64,000 bases of DNA from Pseudoduganella lurida (GTDB lineage Bacteria > Pseudomonadota > Gammaproteobacteria > Burkholderiales > Burkholderiaceae_D): assembly GCF_007830455.1 (NCBI RefSeq), contig NZ_VLLB01000011.1:116226-180225 (forward strand), written 5' to 3'. The notes under the pieces were generated by a model. That model ran no database searches, had not been told where the DNA came from, and saw nothing but the letters and a program-made list of their open reading frames with translations. Shown here piece by piece: positions 17,897-26,473 of this stretch (positions are counted from its first letter, which is position 1; every line of letters begins with the position of its first letter). A program made the position numbers and the translations under genes.

Positions 17897-19180
17897 ATGC
17901 TCCCCGAAACTCCCGCCGACCTGCCCGATTCCGACCCCGTACCACCCGTTCCGCCACGTACCAAGCCGCACATGCGCCCCCTGAGCCATGGGGCGCTGGC
18001 CGTGGTCCTGGCCGCGCTGTCGATGCTCGGGCCGTTCTGCATCGATGCCTACCTGCCAGCCTTCCCGGAAATCCAGCAGTCGCTGGGCGCCACGTCGATC
18101 CAGGTGCAGCAAAGCCTCACCGCCTACATGCTGGCGTTCGCGGGCATGGTGCTGTGGCATGGCGCGCTGTCCGATGCGTTCGGGCGCCGCAACGTGATCC
18201 TCGTCTCGCTGGTGCTGTTCGCGATCGGCACCATCGGCTGCGCCTCGGCGCACAGCGTGCAGTATCTGTGGTTCTTCCGCATGCTGCAGGGGGTGTCGGC
18301 CGGCGCCGGCGTGGTCGTGGGCCGGGCCATCATCCGCGACCTGTACCACGACGCGGAAGCGGCCCGGCTGCTGTCGCTGGTGACGATGATCTTCTCGATC
18401 GCGCCGGCGGTGGCGCCGATCATGGGCGGCGTGATCGTCAAGTACCTGGACTGGCGCGCCATCTTCCTGGCGCTGTTCGCGTTCTCCGTGATCCTGTTCA
18501 TCGTGTGCTGGCGCCGCCTGCCCGAGACGCTGCCGCTGCACAAGCGCCAGCCGTTCAATCCGCGCTTCCTGGTGGGCAGCTACCGCCAGATCCTCGGCTC
18601 GCCGCTGTTCCACATGAAGTCGCTGGTGGTGGCACTGAACTTCGCCGGCCTGTTCGTCTACATCACGGCGGCGCCGGAAATGCTGCCGAAGCAGCTGCAC
18701 CTGGGGCCGGACCAGTTCGGGTGGCTGTTCATCCCGTCCGTCTCCGGCATCTTCACCGGGGCGCTGTTCGCCAACCGGCTGGCCGGCAAGATGGCCGTCG
18801 AACGGCAGGTCGCCATCGGCTTCGCGTTCCTGCTCGGCGCGGCGGCCGTCAACGCGCTGTGGCACACGTTCATGGCGCCATCGATCCCGTGGACCGTGCT
18901 GCCGATCTTCTTCTACACCTTCGGCATGTCGATCGTGTCGCCGGCCGCCACGCTGATGGCGCTCGACCTGTTCCCGCACATCCGCGGCACGGTGGCTTCC
19001 TGCCAGTCGTTCGAGACGACGCTGATGGGCGCCATCGTGGCGGGCCTGATCGCGCCGGCCCTCTCCGGCTCCGTGCTGTGGCTGGCGCTGGGCCAGCTGG
19101 CCTTCACGGCCTGCGCACTGGGATTGTGGTTGACGGCACGCCGCTACCGGCGCATGCTGGCGCCGCAAACTATTGGTTAG
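17897..19180 (+). CDS. Bcr/CflA-type MFS drug efflux transporter
   Basis: A 427-aa inner-membrane protein with about 12 hydrophobic segments. It has the Bcr/CflA N-terminus (LSMLGPFCIDAYLPAFPEIQQSLGAT), the MFS loop motif GALSDAFGRRNVIL and the drug/H+ antiporter region RMLQGVSAGAGVVVGRAIIRDLY. The first 30 residues are Pro/Asp rich and cytoplasmic. ATG 17897 is chosen over an in-frame TTG at 17858. Bcr/CflA members export bicyclomycin, sulfonamides or similar compounds; the substrate here is unknown. It is an independent unit following the 56-bp palindrome. Confidence 0.9.
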   Translation: MLPETPADLPDSDPVPPVPPRTKPHMRPLSHGALAVVLAALSMLGPFCIDAYLPAFPEIQQSLGATSIQVQQSLTAYMLAFAGMVLWHGALSDAFGRRNVILVSLVLFAIGTIGCASAHSVQYLWFFRMLQGVSAGAGVVVGRAIIRDLYHDAEAARLLSLVTMIFSIAPAVAPIMGGVIVKYLDWRAIFLALFAFSVILFIVCWRRLPETLPLHKRQPFNPRFLVGSYRQILGSPLFHMKSLVVALNFAGLFVYITAAPEMLPKQLHLGPDQFGWLFIPSVSGIFTGALFANRLAGKMAVERQVAIGFAFLLGAAAVNALWHTFMAPSIPWTVLPIFFYTFGMSIVSPAATLMALDLFPHIRGTVASCQSFETTLMGAIVAGLIAPALSGSVLWLALGQLAFTACALGLWLTARRYRRMLAPQTIG

Positions 19181-19266
19181 CATGGCAGTTACGCCGGTTG
19201 TTAAATTCCCCACAGAATTTATCTTTACTGCAAGCTAACGGGGTTTTATGCTAGCATGGTCTTTTA

Positions 19267-19309
19267 GTTGCGCTGCGTAAATAAAATAGCAAGCTTCCTG
19301 CAGCGCAAC
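19267..19309. repeat. Inverted repeat upstream of the HDOD-kinase operon
   Basis: GTTGCGCTGC at 19267-19276 and its exact inverse complement at 19300-19309 are separated by 23 AT-rich bases. They lie in the 251-base gap before the gene at 19432. A second small stem, GCCGGGC/GCCCGGC at 19334-19353, follows a TATAAA-like hexamer at 19327. It could be an operator or the terminator of the transporter gene, although it has no T tract. Confidence 0.5.
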
Positions 19310-19431
19310 GGTTCACCGAAAAACACTATAAAAGCCGGGCCAAAGCGCCCGGCAACGAGCTGGGTGGCATGCCGCACGTAGGCAGGACCGCCTGTTTCCG
19401 GGAAGACGTAACGGCGGCGTAGCCTCACACG

Positions 19432-21588
19432 ATGCATCAACCAGACCACGACATTCGCAACCGCTTGCTGATCGCGAGGCTGCCGGCCATGCCGCAGATT
19501 CTCGTCAAGCTGATCGAACTGTTGCAGGCAGACGACGCCGGCATGCCGGAACTGGCCGCGTTGATCGCCAAGGATGCCGGCATGACGGGCAAGATCCTGA
19601 CCGTCGCCAACAGCTCCGCCTACCACCGCCCCCAGCGCACCGCCGGCCTCGAACAGGCCCTCGTGGCCCTCGGCACGGACATGATCAAGACGCTGGTGAT
19701 CAGCGAGTCCGTGTTCCAGACATTTAACAATTTCCCGCACGCGGGCAGCACCGACCTGCGCGCCTTCTGGAAGCAGTCGCTGGGCACGGCCGTGGTGGCG
19801 CGCGACCTGGCCCGGCTGATGGACTACCCGCATGTGGAAGAGGCCTACCTGGCCGGCCTGCTGCACAATGTCGGCCGCCTGGCGCTGCTGGCCACCGCGC
19901 CGCGCGACTACGCCACCAATTTCATGGCGCGCGACGACGACGACCTGTGCGCCGTCGAACAGCGCACGTTGCAGATTACCCACACCGAGGCGGGCGCCTG
20001 GCTGATCGAACGCTGGCACCTCGATTCCTTCCTGGCCGACAGCGTGCTGTATCACCATGAGCCGGTGGCGCGGCTGGAAGGCGCCCATCCGCTGATCCGC
20101 GTGGTACGCCTGGCGCACCTGCTGGTGTACCACCCCGACCAGGAAGAATCGATCCTCGCCGGCGTGGCGCTGTGCGGCGTCACGCGCGTGGAAGCCGATG
20201 CGGTGCTCAAGTCCGCCGCGCGCCAGGTGCAGCGCTCCGCCGAGCACCTGGGCATCGACCTGGCCGGCGCGGACGATATCGTGCAACCGCCCGCCACCAT
20301 GCCGCCCACCATCGATGCCGTGCAGGCGCGCCTGCAGGAAGAGATGCGCAACCTGATGCTGGTGGCCGAAGTGGGGCAGACGTTCGCGCGCCAGCAGGAC
20401 GAGGCGGCGCTGCTGGCCGTCGTCACGCGGTCGGCGCGCATCCTGTTCGATTTCGGCACCACGGTAGCGCTGCTGGAAGACCCGAACGGCACGGCGCTGG
20501 TGGGCGTGCCGTCCGGCGCGCAGCAGCACCGCCTGGCCGGCTTCACGATCGCGCTGGACCGCCGCGGCTTCATCGCCGATGCCGCCGGCAGCCGCAAGCC
20601 GGCCTTCGTCGCGCGTGGCGACCTGGCCCTGTCGATCGCCGAGGAACAGCTGCTGCGCCTCCTCGGCGGCGAGGCGATGGTGTGCCTGCCGCTGGTGGCC
20701 GGCCAGCGCTGCGGCGGCGTGCTGGTGGCCGGCGTGGCCGCCTGGCAGCTGCCGATGCTGGACAAGCGCGAACGCTTCCTGCAGGCGTTTGCCGGCCAGG
20801 CCGCCACCGCGCTGGCCACCGTGTTCGCCGAACGGGGCCAGGCGCAGCGCCGCATCGCCCACGTCACGCAGGAATACCGCGAGGCATCGCGCCGCGTGGT
20901 GCACGAGGTGAACAACCCGCTGTCGATCATCAAGAACTACCTGTCCGTACTGGACGACAAGCTGGCGCGCCGCGAGCCGGTGGTCTCCGAGATGTCGATC
21001 CTGAACGAGGAGATCGACCGCGTGGGCCACCTGATCAACGGCCTGGCCGACCTGCAGCCAAGCGATCCGGGGCCGGGTGGTGCGCAGTCCGCGAACCTGG
21101 CGCGCGTGGTGGACGACGTGCTGCGCCTGTTCCGCGCCACCGGCTTCATTCCCGCGTCGATCCAGGTGCTGGTGCGCATGCAGGAGCAGCCGAACGACAT
21201 CGACGGCGACGCGGACCTGCTCAAGCAGATCCTCGTCAACCTCGTCAAGAATTCGATCGAGGCGATGCCCGATGGCGGCCGCATCGAGATCGCCAACCGC
21301 GGCCACGTGAACCGCGACCGCAAGCTGTTCGTGGAACTGGTCGTCAGCGACAACGGCCCGGGCCTTGCGCCGGCCGTGCTGGCGAACCTGTTCGCGGAGG
21401 TGAAGAGCGCCAAGGAAGGCAAGCACCACGGGCTGGGACTGTCGATCGTCCACGGCCTGGTGCAACAACTGAACGGACTGATCACCTGCCGCAGCGGCAA
21501 GGATGGCACCAGCTTCGAGATCCTGCTGCCGGCGCGCGGCAGCAACAGCCAGCTCGCGGTACCGGCCGCGCGCGTGATGGAAGCTTAA
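19432..21588 (+). CDS. HDOD-GAF sensor histidine kinase
   Basis: A 718-aa cytoplasmic protein without membrane segments. Residues 15-215 are an HDOD domain (LPAMPQILVKLIELLQ, ANSSAYHRPQ, AGLLHNVGRLALL). About 305-475 look like a GAF domain. A HisKA region has the phospho-acceptor His491 in VVHEVNNPLSIIKNYL. The HATPase domain has the N box ILVNLVKNSIEAM, then DNGPGL and HHGLGLSIVHGLV. The order HDOD-GAF-HK suggests a soluble sensor that feeds the response regulator starting two bases downstream. The signal is unknown. Confidence 0.93.
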   Translation: MHQPDHDIRNRLLIARLPAMPQILVKLIELLQADDAGMPELAALIAKDAGMTGKILTVANSSAYHRPQRTAGLEQALVALGTDMIKTLVISESVFQTFNNFPHAGSTDLRAFWKQSLGTAVVARDLARLMDYPHVEEAYLAGLLHNVGRLALLATAPRDYATNFMARDDDDLCAVEQRTLQITHTEAGAWLIERWHLDSFLADSVLYHHEPVARLEGAHPLIRVVRLAHLLVYHPDQEESILAGVALCGVTRVEADAVLKSAARQVQRSAEHLGIDLAGADDIVQPPATMPPTIDAVQARLQEEMRNLMLVAEVGQTFARQQDEAALLAVVTRSARILFDFGTTVALLEDPNGTALVGVPSGAQQHRLAGFTIALDRRGFIADAAGSRKPAFVARGDLALSIAEEQLLRLLGGEAMVCLPLVAGQRCGGVLVAGVAAWQLPMLDKRERFLQAFAGQAATALATVFAERGQAQRRIAHVTQEYREASRRVVHEVNNPLSIIKNYLSVLDDKLARREPVVSEMSILNEEIDRVGHLINGLADLQPSDPGPGGAQSANLARVVDDVLRLFRATGFIPASIQVLVRMQEQPNDIDGDADLLKQILVNLVKNSIEAMPDGGRIEIANRGHVNRDRKLFVELVVSDNGPGLAPAVLANLFAEVKSAKEGKHHGLGLSIVHGLVQQLNGLITCRSGKDGTSFEILLPARGSNSQLAVPAARVMEA

Positions 21589-21590
21589 CG

Positions 21591-23795
21591 ATGAACGTGA
21601 CGAACGATCCGGGCCAGCCCGACTTCCTGCCCCCCTTCCTGCCACGCCTGCTGCTGGTGGACGACGAGCCGCGGCTGCTCTCCTCGCTGTACGAGCTGCT
21701 GCGCGACCGCCAGTACCAGCTGGTGACGGCCACCTGCGGCGTCGAGGCGCTGGAGGAGCTGGACCGCCAGCGCTTCGACCTGGTGCTGCTCGACCTGCGC
21801 CTGCCGGACATGAGCGGCCACGAGATCATGGACATCATCAACGCGAAGGCGATGGACTGCGACGTGATCGTGATGAGCGGTGAAGTCGGCATCGAGGCGG
21901 CGATCGGCGCCCTCAAGCGCGGCGCCTACGACTACCTGCGCAAGCCGTACAGCCGCGAGGAACTGCTCAAGACGGTGGAGAACGCGCTGCAGCAGCGCCG
22001 CCTGGCCGTCGACAACCAGTCGATCGCCGAGCGCCTGGAAAACTCCGAGAAGATGTACCGCTACCTGGTGGACAGCTCGCCGGACATCATCTACACGCTG
22101 GACCACGACGGCAACTTCACGTTCATCAACGACCGCGCCTACCAGGTGCTGGGCTATGCGCGCGAGGAGCTGCTCGGCCGCCACTACACGATGCTGGTGC
22201 ATGACGAGGACCTGAACCCGGCCCGCTACGCGTTCAAGCACGGCGAGCCGCGTGCCTCGCGCAGCGTGGAACTGCGCCTGAAGTGCAAGACCGGCAGCGT
22301 GGGCAGCGACCGCACGTTCAACAACACGCTGATGACGATTCCTCTGAAGGCGCTGGGGATGGAAGGGCAGACCAGTGCCTTGCTCGGGACTTACGGCGTG
22401 GCGCGGGACATCACCGACCGCAAGCGCGCCGAGGAGATGATCTCCTACCAGGCCTACCACGACATCCTGACGGACCTGCCGAACCGCATGCTGTTCAAGG
22501 ACCGACTGGGCCTGGCCGTGATCCAGGCCAAGCGCAAGGAAACCGAGCTGGCCGTGATGTTCGTCGACCTGGACCGTTTCAAACTGGTCAACGACACGCT
22601 GGGCCACGTGAAGGGCGACGAGCTGCTGCAGCAGGCCGCGCAGCGCCTGAAGGACTGCCTGCGCCGCGGCGACACGCTGGCGCGCCAGGGCGGCGACGAA
22701 TTCACCATCGTGCTGCCGGAACTGCGCGACCGCAGCGACGCCAAGGCAATTGCCGACAAGTTCCTGGAAACGTTGCAGAAGCCGTTCGACCTCGATGGGC
22801 ACATCGTGCATATCTCAGCTTCGATCGGCATTGCCGTGTATCCGAACGACGGCGAGAACATCGACGAGCTGCTGCGCCATGCGGACATCGCCATGTACCA
22901 GGTGAAGGCGCTGGGCAAGAACGGCCACGCGTTCTACCACGATTCCATGCTGGACATCTCGCACCAGAAGATCGCGCTGGAGCAGGCGCTGCGCCGCGCG
23001 CTGGAGAACGGCGAGCTGGAGATGTACTACCAGCCACAGGTGGACGTGGCCACCGGCCGCATCATCGGCGCGGAAGGGCTGATGCGCTGGAACCATCCGC
23101 AGCGCGGCCTGCTGTCGGCCGGCGAGTTCCTGCCGTTCGCCGAGGAGAACGGCCTGATGCTGCCGCTGTCGGACTGGATGCTCGATGCGCTGTGCCGCGA
23201 CGTGCTGCTGTGGAACCAGGCCGGCGGCGATGCGATCCGCCTGTCCCTGAACCTGTCGCCGCAATACCTGGACCGCGGCGATTTCTTCGAGAAGATGCGC
23301 GGCGCGCTGACCCGCTACGGCATCTCGCCGGCGCAGATCGAGGTGGAGATCACCGAGAACATCTGCATCCGCAATCCGCAGTACGCGATCGACCAGCTCA
23401 ACAAGCTGTGCCAGCTGGGCGTGTCGGTGGCGATCGACGATTTCGGCACCGGCTACTCGTCGCTCGCCTACCTGCACCGCTTCCCGATCCATACCATCAA
23501 GATCGACCAGAGCTTCGTCAAGGAGATCCACGACGAGAACGGCCACTACCCGGTGATCCTGGCGATCATCTCCATCGCACGCGGCCTGGGCCTGCACCTG
23601 GTGGCGGAAGGGGTGGAGACGGGCACGCAGGCGCGCTACCTGGAGGCGAACGGCTGCACCACGATGCAGGGCTACCTGTATCACCGGCCGATCTCGCTGG
23701 CCTCCTTCCTCGACGTGCTGCGCGCGCAGGCGCAGACGCTGCTCGAACTGCAGGGGCGCGAGCCGGCGGCGAACATCCACGCGGCGCGGGCGTAA
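21591..23795 (+). CDS. Response regulator with PAS, GGDEF and EAL domains
   Basis: A 734-aa protein that starts two bases after the kinase gene. REC domain: acid pocket Asp24/Asp25, phospho-acceptor Asp68, Lys118. PAS at about 150-275 (YRYLVDSSPDIIYTLDHDGNF). GGDEF at 367-371 is intact, with an RxxD inhibitory site at 358-361. The EAL domain reads EGL at 495-497 instead of EAL, but the other catalytic parts (NLSPQ, EITEN, DDFGTGYSS, KIDQSFVK, EGVET) are present. It should make and/or break cyclic di-GMP under control of the upstream kinase. Which activity dominates cannot be read from sequence. Confidence 0.95.
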   Translation: MNVTNDPGQPDFLPPFLPRLLLVDDEPRLLSSLYELLRDRQYQLVTATCGVEALEELDRQRFDLVLLDLRLPDMSGHEIMDIINAKAMDCDVIVMSGEVGIEAAIGALKRGAYDYLRKPYSREELLKTVENALQQRRLAVDNQSIAERLENSEKMYRYLVDSSPDIIYTLDHDGNFTFINDRAYQVLGYAREELLGRHYTMLVHDEDLNPARYAFKHGEPRASRSVELRLKCKTGSVGSDRTFNNTLMTIPLKALGMEGQTSALLGTYGVARDITDRKRAEEMISYQAYHDILTDLPNRMLFKDRLGLAVIQAKRKETELAVMFVDLDRFKLVNDTLGHVKGDELLQQAAQRLKDCLRRGDTLARQGGDEFTIVLPELRDRSDAKAIADKFLETLQKPFDLDGHIVHISASIGIAVYPNDGENIDELLRHADIAMYQVKALGKNGHAFYHDSMLDISHQKIALEQALRRALENGELEMYYQPQVDVATGRIIGAEGLMRWNHPQRGLLSAGEFLPFAEENGLMLPLSDWMLDALCRDVLLWNQAGGDAIRLSLNLSPQYLDRGDFFEKMRGALTRYGISPAQIEVEITENICIRNPQYAIDQLNKLCQLGVSVAIDDFGTGYSSLAYLHRFPIHTIKIDQSFVKEIHDENGHYPVILAIISIARGLGLHLVAEGVETGTQARYLEANGCTTMQGYLYHRPISLASFLDVLRAQAQTLLELQGREPAANIHAARA

Positions 23796-23801
23796 GGCGC
23801 G

Positions 23802-25457
23802 ATGGGGGGCCAACGTCCGGCGGCCGCGGGCCGCGCCGCCACCTATTCCGCGCAATTCCTGAAGATCAAGGCGCAGGCCGAAGGCGGCGTGGCGGCAGCC
23901 CAGCACAGCCTGGGCTTCCTGTACTTCAATGGCGACGGCGTCCCGCAGAGCTACGAGCTGGCGCTGGCCTGGTACCGGCAGGCGGCCAATGCGGGCCTGG
24001 CGCACGCGCAGTACAACCTGGGCGTGATGTACCAGAAGGGCCTGGGCGTCGATGCGGACCTGGCCGAGGCGGCGCACTGGTACCGCCTCGCCGCGCAGCA
24101 GGGCTATGCCGCCGCCCAGTACAACCTGGGCTGGCTGTATGCGAAGGGCCAGGGCATCGCCGCCGATCCGGCCCAGGCGCGCCACTGGTTCGAGCTGGCC
24201 GCCGAGCAGGGCGATGCCGGCGCGCAGAACAATCTCGCCATGATGTACGACACGGGCAAGGGCGTGCCGCAGGACGTGGTGCAGGCCGGCGCCTGGTACC
24301 GCAAGGCCGCCGAGCAGGGCTATGCGCGCGCCCAGTTCAACCTGGCGCTGCGCTACGACAGCGGGCAGGGCGTGGCGCGCGACCCGCAGCAGGCCGTCAT
24401 GTGGTTCCGCCGCGCGGCAGAACAGGGGCACGCGCCGGCCCAGTTCAATCTCGCGCTGCGTTACGACAAGGGCGATGCCATCGAGGCCGATGCCGCGCAG
24501 GCCGTGCACTGGTACCGCGCCGCCGCGCAGCAGAACCATGTCAGCTCGCAGTTCAACCTGGCCCTGGTCCTCGACAACGGGCCGGCGGCATTGCGCGACG
24601 AAGCGCAGGCCACCGGGTGGTACCGCCGCGCGGCCGAACAGGGCCATGCGGCCGCCCAGCACAACCTCGGCCAGCGCTGCGAACTGGGGCAGGGCACGCC
24701 GCGCGACATGGCCGCGGCTGCGCACTGGTACCTGAAGGCGGCCGAGCAGGACTTCCCGTCCGCGCAATACCAGCTGGGCCAGCTCCATGAAGCGGGCAAT
24801 GGCGTGCCGCGCGATGCTGCCGAAGTGCTGGCCTGGTACCGCAAGGCTGCCGGCCAGGGGCATCTGCGCGCCCAGTTCGACCTGGCCCTGCGCTGCGAGA
24901 CGGGACAGTGTGCGGGCGAGGCCATGCCGGTGGACCTGCACGAAGCGCTGCACTGGTACCGCCGCGCCGCCGACCAGGACTACACGCCGGCCCAGTACAA
25001 CCTGGGCCAGCTGCACGACCGCGACGACGGTCCCGCCCCGGACGTCCTGCAGGCCAACGGCTGGTACCGCAAGGCGGCCGAGGGGGGCCACGCGCTGGCC
25101 CAGTTCACGCTGGCGCTCCGTTACGACAATGGCCTGGGCATCCCGCGCGACTTCGCCCTGGCGTTCGGCTGGTACCTGAAAGCCGCCCTGCAGGGCCACT
25201 CCCGCGCCCAGCTGAACGTGGGCCTGATGTACTTCGCCGGCCAGGGCACCCCGCGCGACATGGCGCAGGCCCACCAGTGGCTGCAGCTCGCCGCCCGCGC
25301 CGACGAACCCGGCGCCGCCCGCTACCTGCGCGACGCCGCCGCCCGGCTGCCCAGCGTCCAGCCCGCAACTGCCCAGCCCGTGTCCACCTTGGGGTCAACC
25401 CCAAAATCGGACACGGCCTCAGCCGTAATCGCTGGTGCGGGCGGCGCTAGCGGTTGA
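23802..25457 (+). CDS. Sel1-repeat (SEL1-like TPR) protein
   Basis: A 551-aa protein made of 13 consecutive Sel1 repeats of about 36 residues (pattern AQxNLGxxYxxGxGVxxDxxxAxxWYRxAAEQG) from residue 30 to about 500. No signal peptide or membrane segment is seen, so it is presumably cytoplasmic. It starts six bases after the GGDEF-EAL gene, making it the third gene of the operon. Sel1 proteins act as interaction scaffolds. The last 25 or so codons are encoded by an intergenic family B repeat (25379-25416), so the original C-terminus may have been replaced. Confidence 0.93.
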   Translation: MGGQRPAAAGRAATYSAQFLKIKAQAEGGVAAAQHSLGFLYFNGDGVPQSYELALAWYRQAANAGLAHAQYNLGVMYQKGLGVDADLAEAAHWYRLAAQQGYAAAQYNLGWLYAKGQGIAADPAQARHWFELAAEQGDAGAQNNLAMMYDTGKGVPQDVVQAGAWYRKAAEQGYARAQFNLALRYDSGQGVARDPQQAVMWFRRAAEQGHAPAQFNLALRYDKGDAIEADAAQAVHWYRAAAQQNHVSSQFNLALVLDNGPAALRDEAQATGWYRRAAEQGHAAAQHNLGQRCELGQGTPRDMAAAAHWYLKAAEQDFPSAQYQLGQLHEAGNGVPRDAAEVLAWYRKAAGQGHLRAQFDLALRCETGQCAGEAMPVDLHEALHWYRRAADQDYTPAQYNLGQLHDRDDGPAPDVLQANGWYRKAAEGGHALAQFTLALRYDNGLGIPRDFALAFGWYLKAALQGHSRAQLNVGLMYFAGQGTPRDMAQAHQWLQLAARADEPGAARYLRDAAARLPSVQPATAQPVSTLGSTPKSDTASAVIAGAGGASG

Positions 25458-25498
25458 GTTCGTGTCCGAAAACGGGGTTGACCCCAAGGTGGACACGG
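25379..25498. repeat. Inverted pair of family B repeats
   Basis: The copy at 25379-25416 reads CGTGTCC...GGGGTCAACCCC...GGACACG. The copy at 25461-25498 is its near-exact inverse complement. Each copy is itself a stem with GTGTCC/GGACAC ends and a GGGGTC(A)ACCCC core. The first copy lies inside the Sel1 gene, the second between it and the flagellin promoter. Confidence 0.9.
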
Positions 25499-25536
25499 AC
25501 TCGGCAATATATTTGATGCCGTGTGACAATTTGAGA

Positions 25537-25563
25537 TGAAGTTCGGCAATGTTCGGCCGTTAA
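25537..25563 (+). promoter_or_regulatory. Sigma-28 (FliA) promoter of the flagellin gene
   Basis: TGAAGTTC at 25537-25544, an 11-base spacer, then GCCGTTAA at 25556-25563. This matches the FliA consensus TAAAGTTT-N11-GCCGATAA at 13 of 16 positions with exact spacing. The flagellin start codon is 49 bases further on. Confidence 0.85.
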
Positions 25564-25611
25564 TGCTGAGTAGGGGACGTTTCCCGTCCTTCCCAGCAGA
25601 CAGGTGCCGCC

Positions 25612-26418
25612 ATGGCCATAACTTTAACCAACGTGAATTCGCTGTTCGCGCAGCGCGCGCTGGCACGGGCCGGGGCGGACACGACGACCGTCCTGCAGCG
25701 CCTCTCCAGCGGCCTGCGCATCAATTCGGCGAAGGACGATGCCGCCGGCCTGGCCATCTCGGACCGCATGACGTCGCGCCTGCGCGGCCTCACGCAGGCG
25801 GGCCGCAACCTCAACGACGGCATCTCGCTGACGCAGACGGCGGAAAGCGCCATCGGCCAGCTGGGCGACAATTTCCAGCGCATCCGCGAGCTGGCCGTGC
25901 AGGCCGCCAACGACACCAATAATGCCTCCGACCGCGACGCCATCCAGCAGGAGACGAACGAGCTGGTAAAGGAAAACCGCCGCATCGTGGCGGTCACGCG
26001 CTTCAACGGTATCGCGCTGCTCGATGGCAGCTTCCACGGATCGATCCAGGCCAGCGAGCGCGCCGGCGACGTCATTCCGATTCATATCGCCGCGATGTTC
26101 ACCGCGCAGGAAGAAGACATCGACATGGGCAGCCATGCCGGCGCCACCGCGGCGCTGAAGTACATCGACGGCAAGCTTGATTTCTTCAACCTGCAGCGCG
26201 CCAGCCTGGGCGCCATGCAGAACCGCCTCGGCCGCGCCTACGACAATGCGTCGAATGCATTTACCAACCTGTCCGACGCGCGCTCGCGCATCCTCGACAC
26301 GGATTACGCCGCCGAAGCGGCCACCCTGACGCGCAGCCAGATCCTGCAGCAGGCCGCGTCGGCGATGCTGGCGCAGGCGAACTCGATGCCCAACCAGATC
26401 CTGACGCTGCTGCGCTAG
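25612..26418 (+). CDS. Flagellin
   Basis: A 268-aa filament protein, short for a flagellin because the variable D2/D3 region is almost absent. The N-terminal D0/D1 has LTNVNSLFAQRALARAG...LQRLSSGLRINSAKDDAAGLAISDRMTSRLRGL and the C-terminal D1/D0 has LGAMQNRL...NLSDARSRILDTDYAAEAATLTRSQILQQAASAMLAQAN. It has its own sigma-28 promoter and no other flagellar gene in the window, so it is a stand-alone locus, possibly an extra or minor flagellin. The D0 start MAITLTNVNSLFAQRA departs from the usual MAxxINTNxxSLxAQ only slightly. Confidence 0.93.
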   Translation: MAITLTNVNSLFAQRALARAGADTTTVLQRLSSGLRINSAKDDAAGLAISDRMTSRLRGLTQAGRNLNDGISLTQTAESAIGQLGDNFQRIRELAVQAANDTNNASDRDAIQQETNELVKENRRIVAVTRFNGIALLDGSFHGSIQASERAGDVIPIHIAAMFTAQEEDIDMGSHAGATAALKYIDGKLDFFNLQRASLGAMQNRLGRAYDNASNAFTNLSDARSRILDTDYAAEAATLTRSQILQQAASAMLAQANSMPNQILTLLR

Positions 26419-26473
26419 CGTTCCACGGATCCGAGGAGGACACCGGCGCCAGGCCGGCGGCGGGGCAGCTGCG

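Noticed and set aside
19321..19431. Possible c-di-GMP-I riboswitch before the HDOD kinase gene
   Set aside because: The conserved CACGCACAGGGCAAACC and GGUGACGCAAAGCC-type core motifs are not present in order.
19264..21645. 793-codon open frame opposite the HDOD kinase gene
   Set aside because: Antisense frame caused by GC-skewed codons; the kinase on the other strand has complete domains.
22815..25274. 819-codon open frame opposite the GGDEF-EAL and Sel1 genes
   Set aside because: Its repeated RVALLGG/PVP-like composition is the reverse image of the Sel1 repeats; it has no domain of its own.
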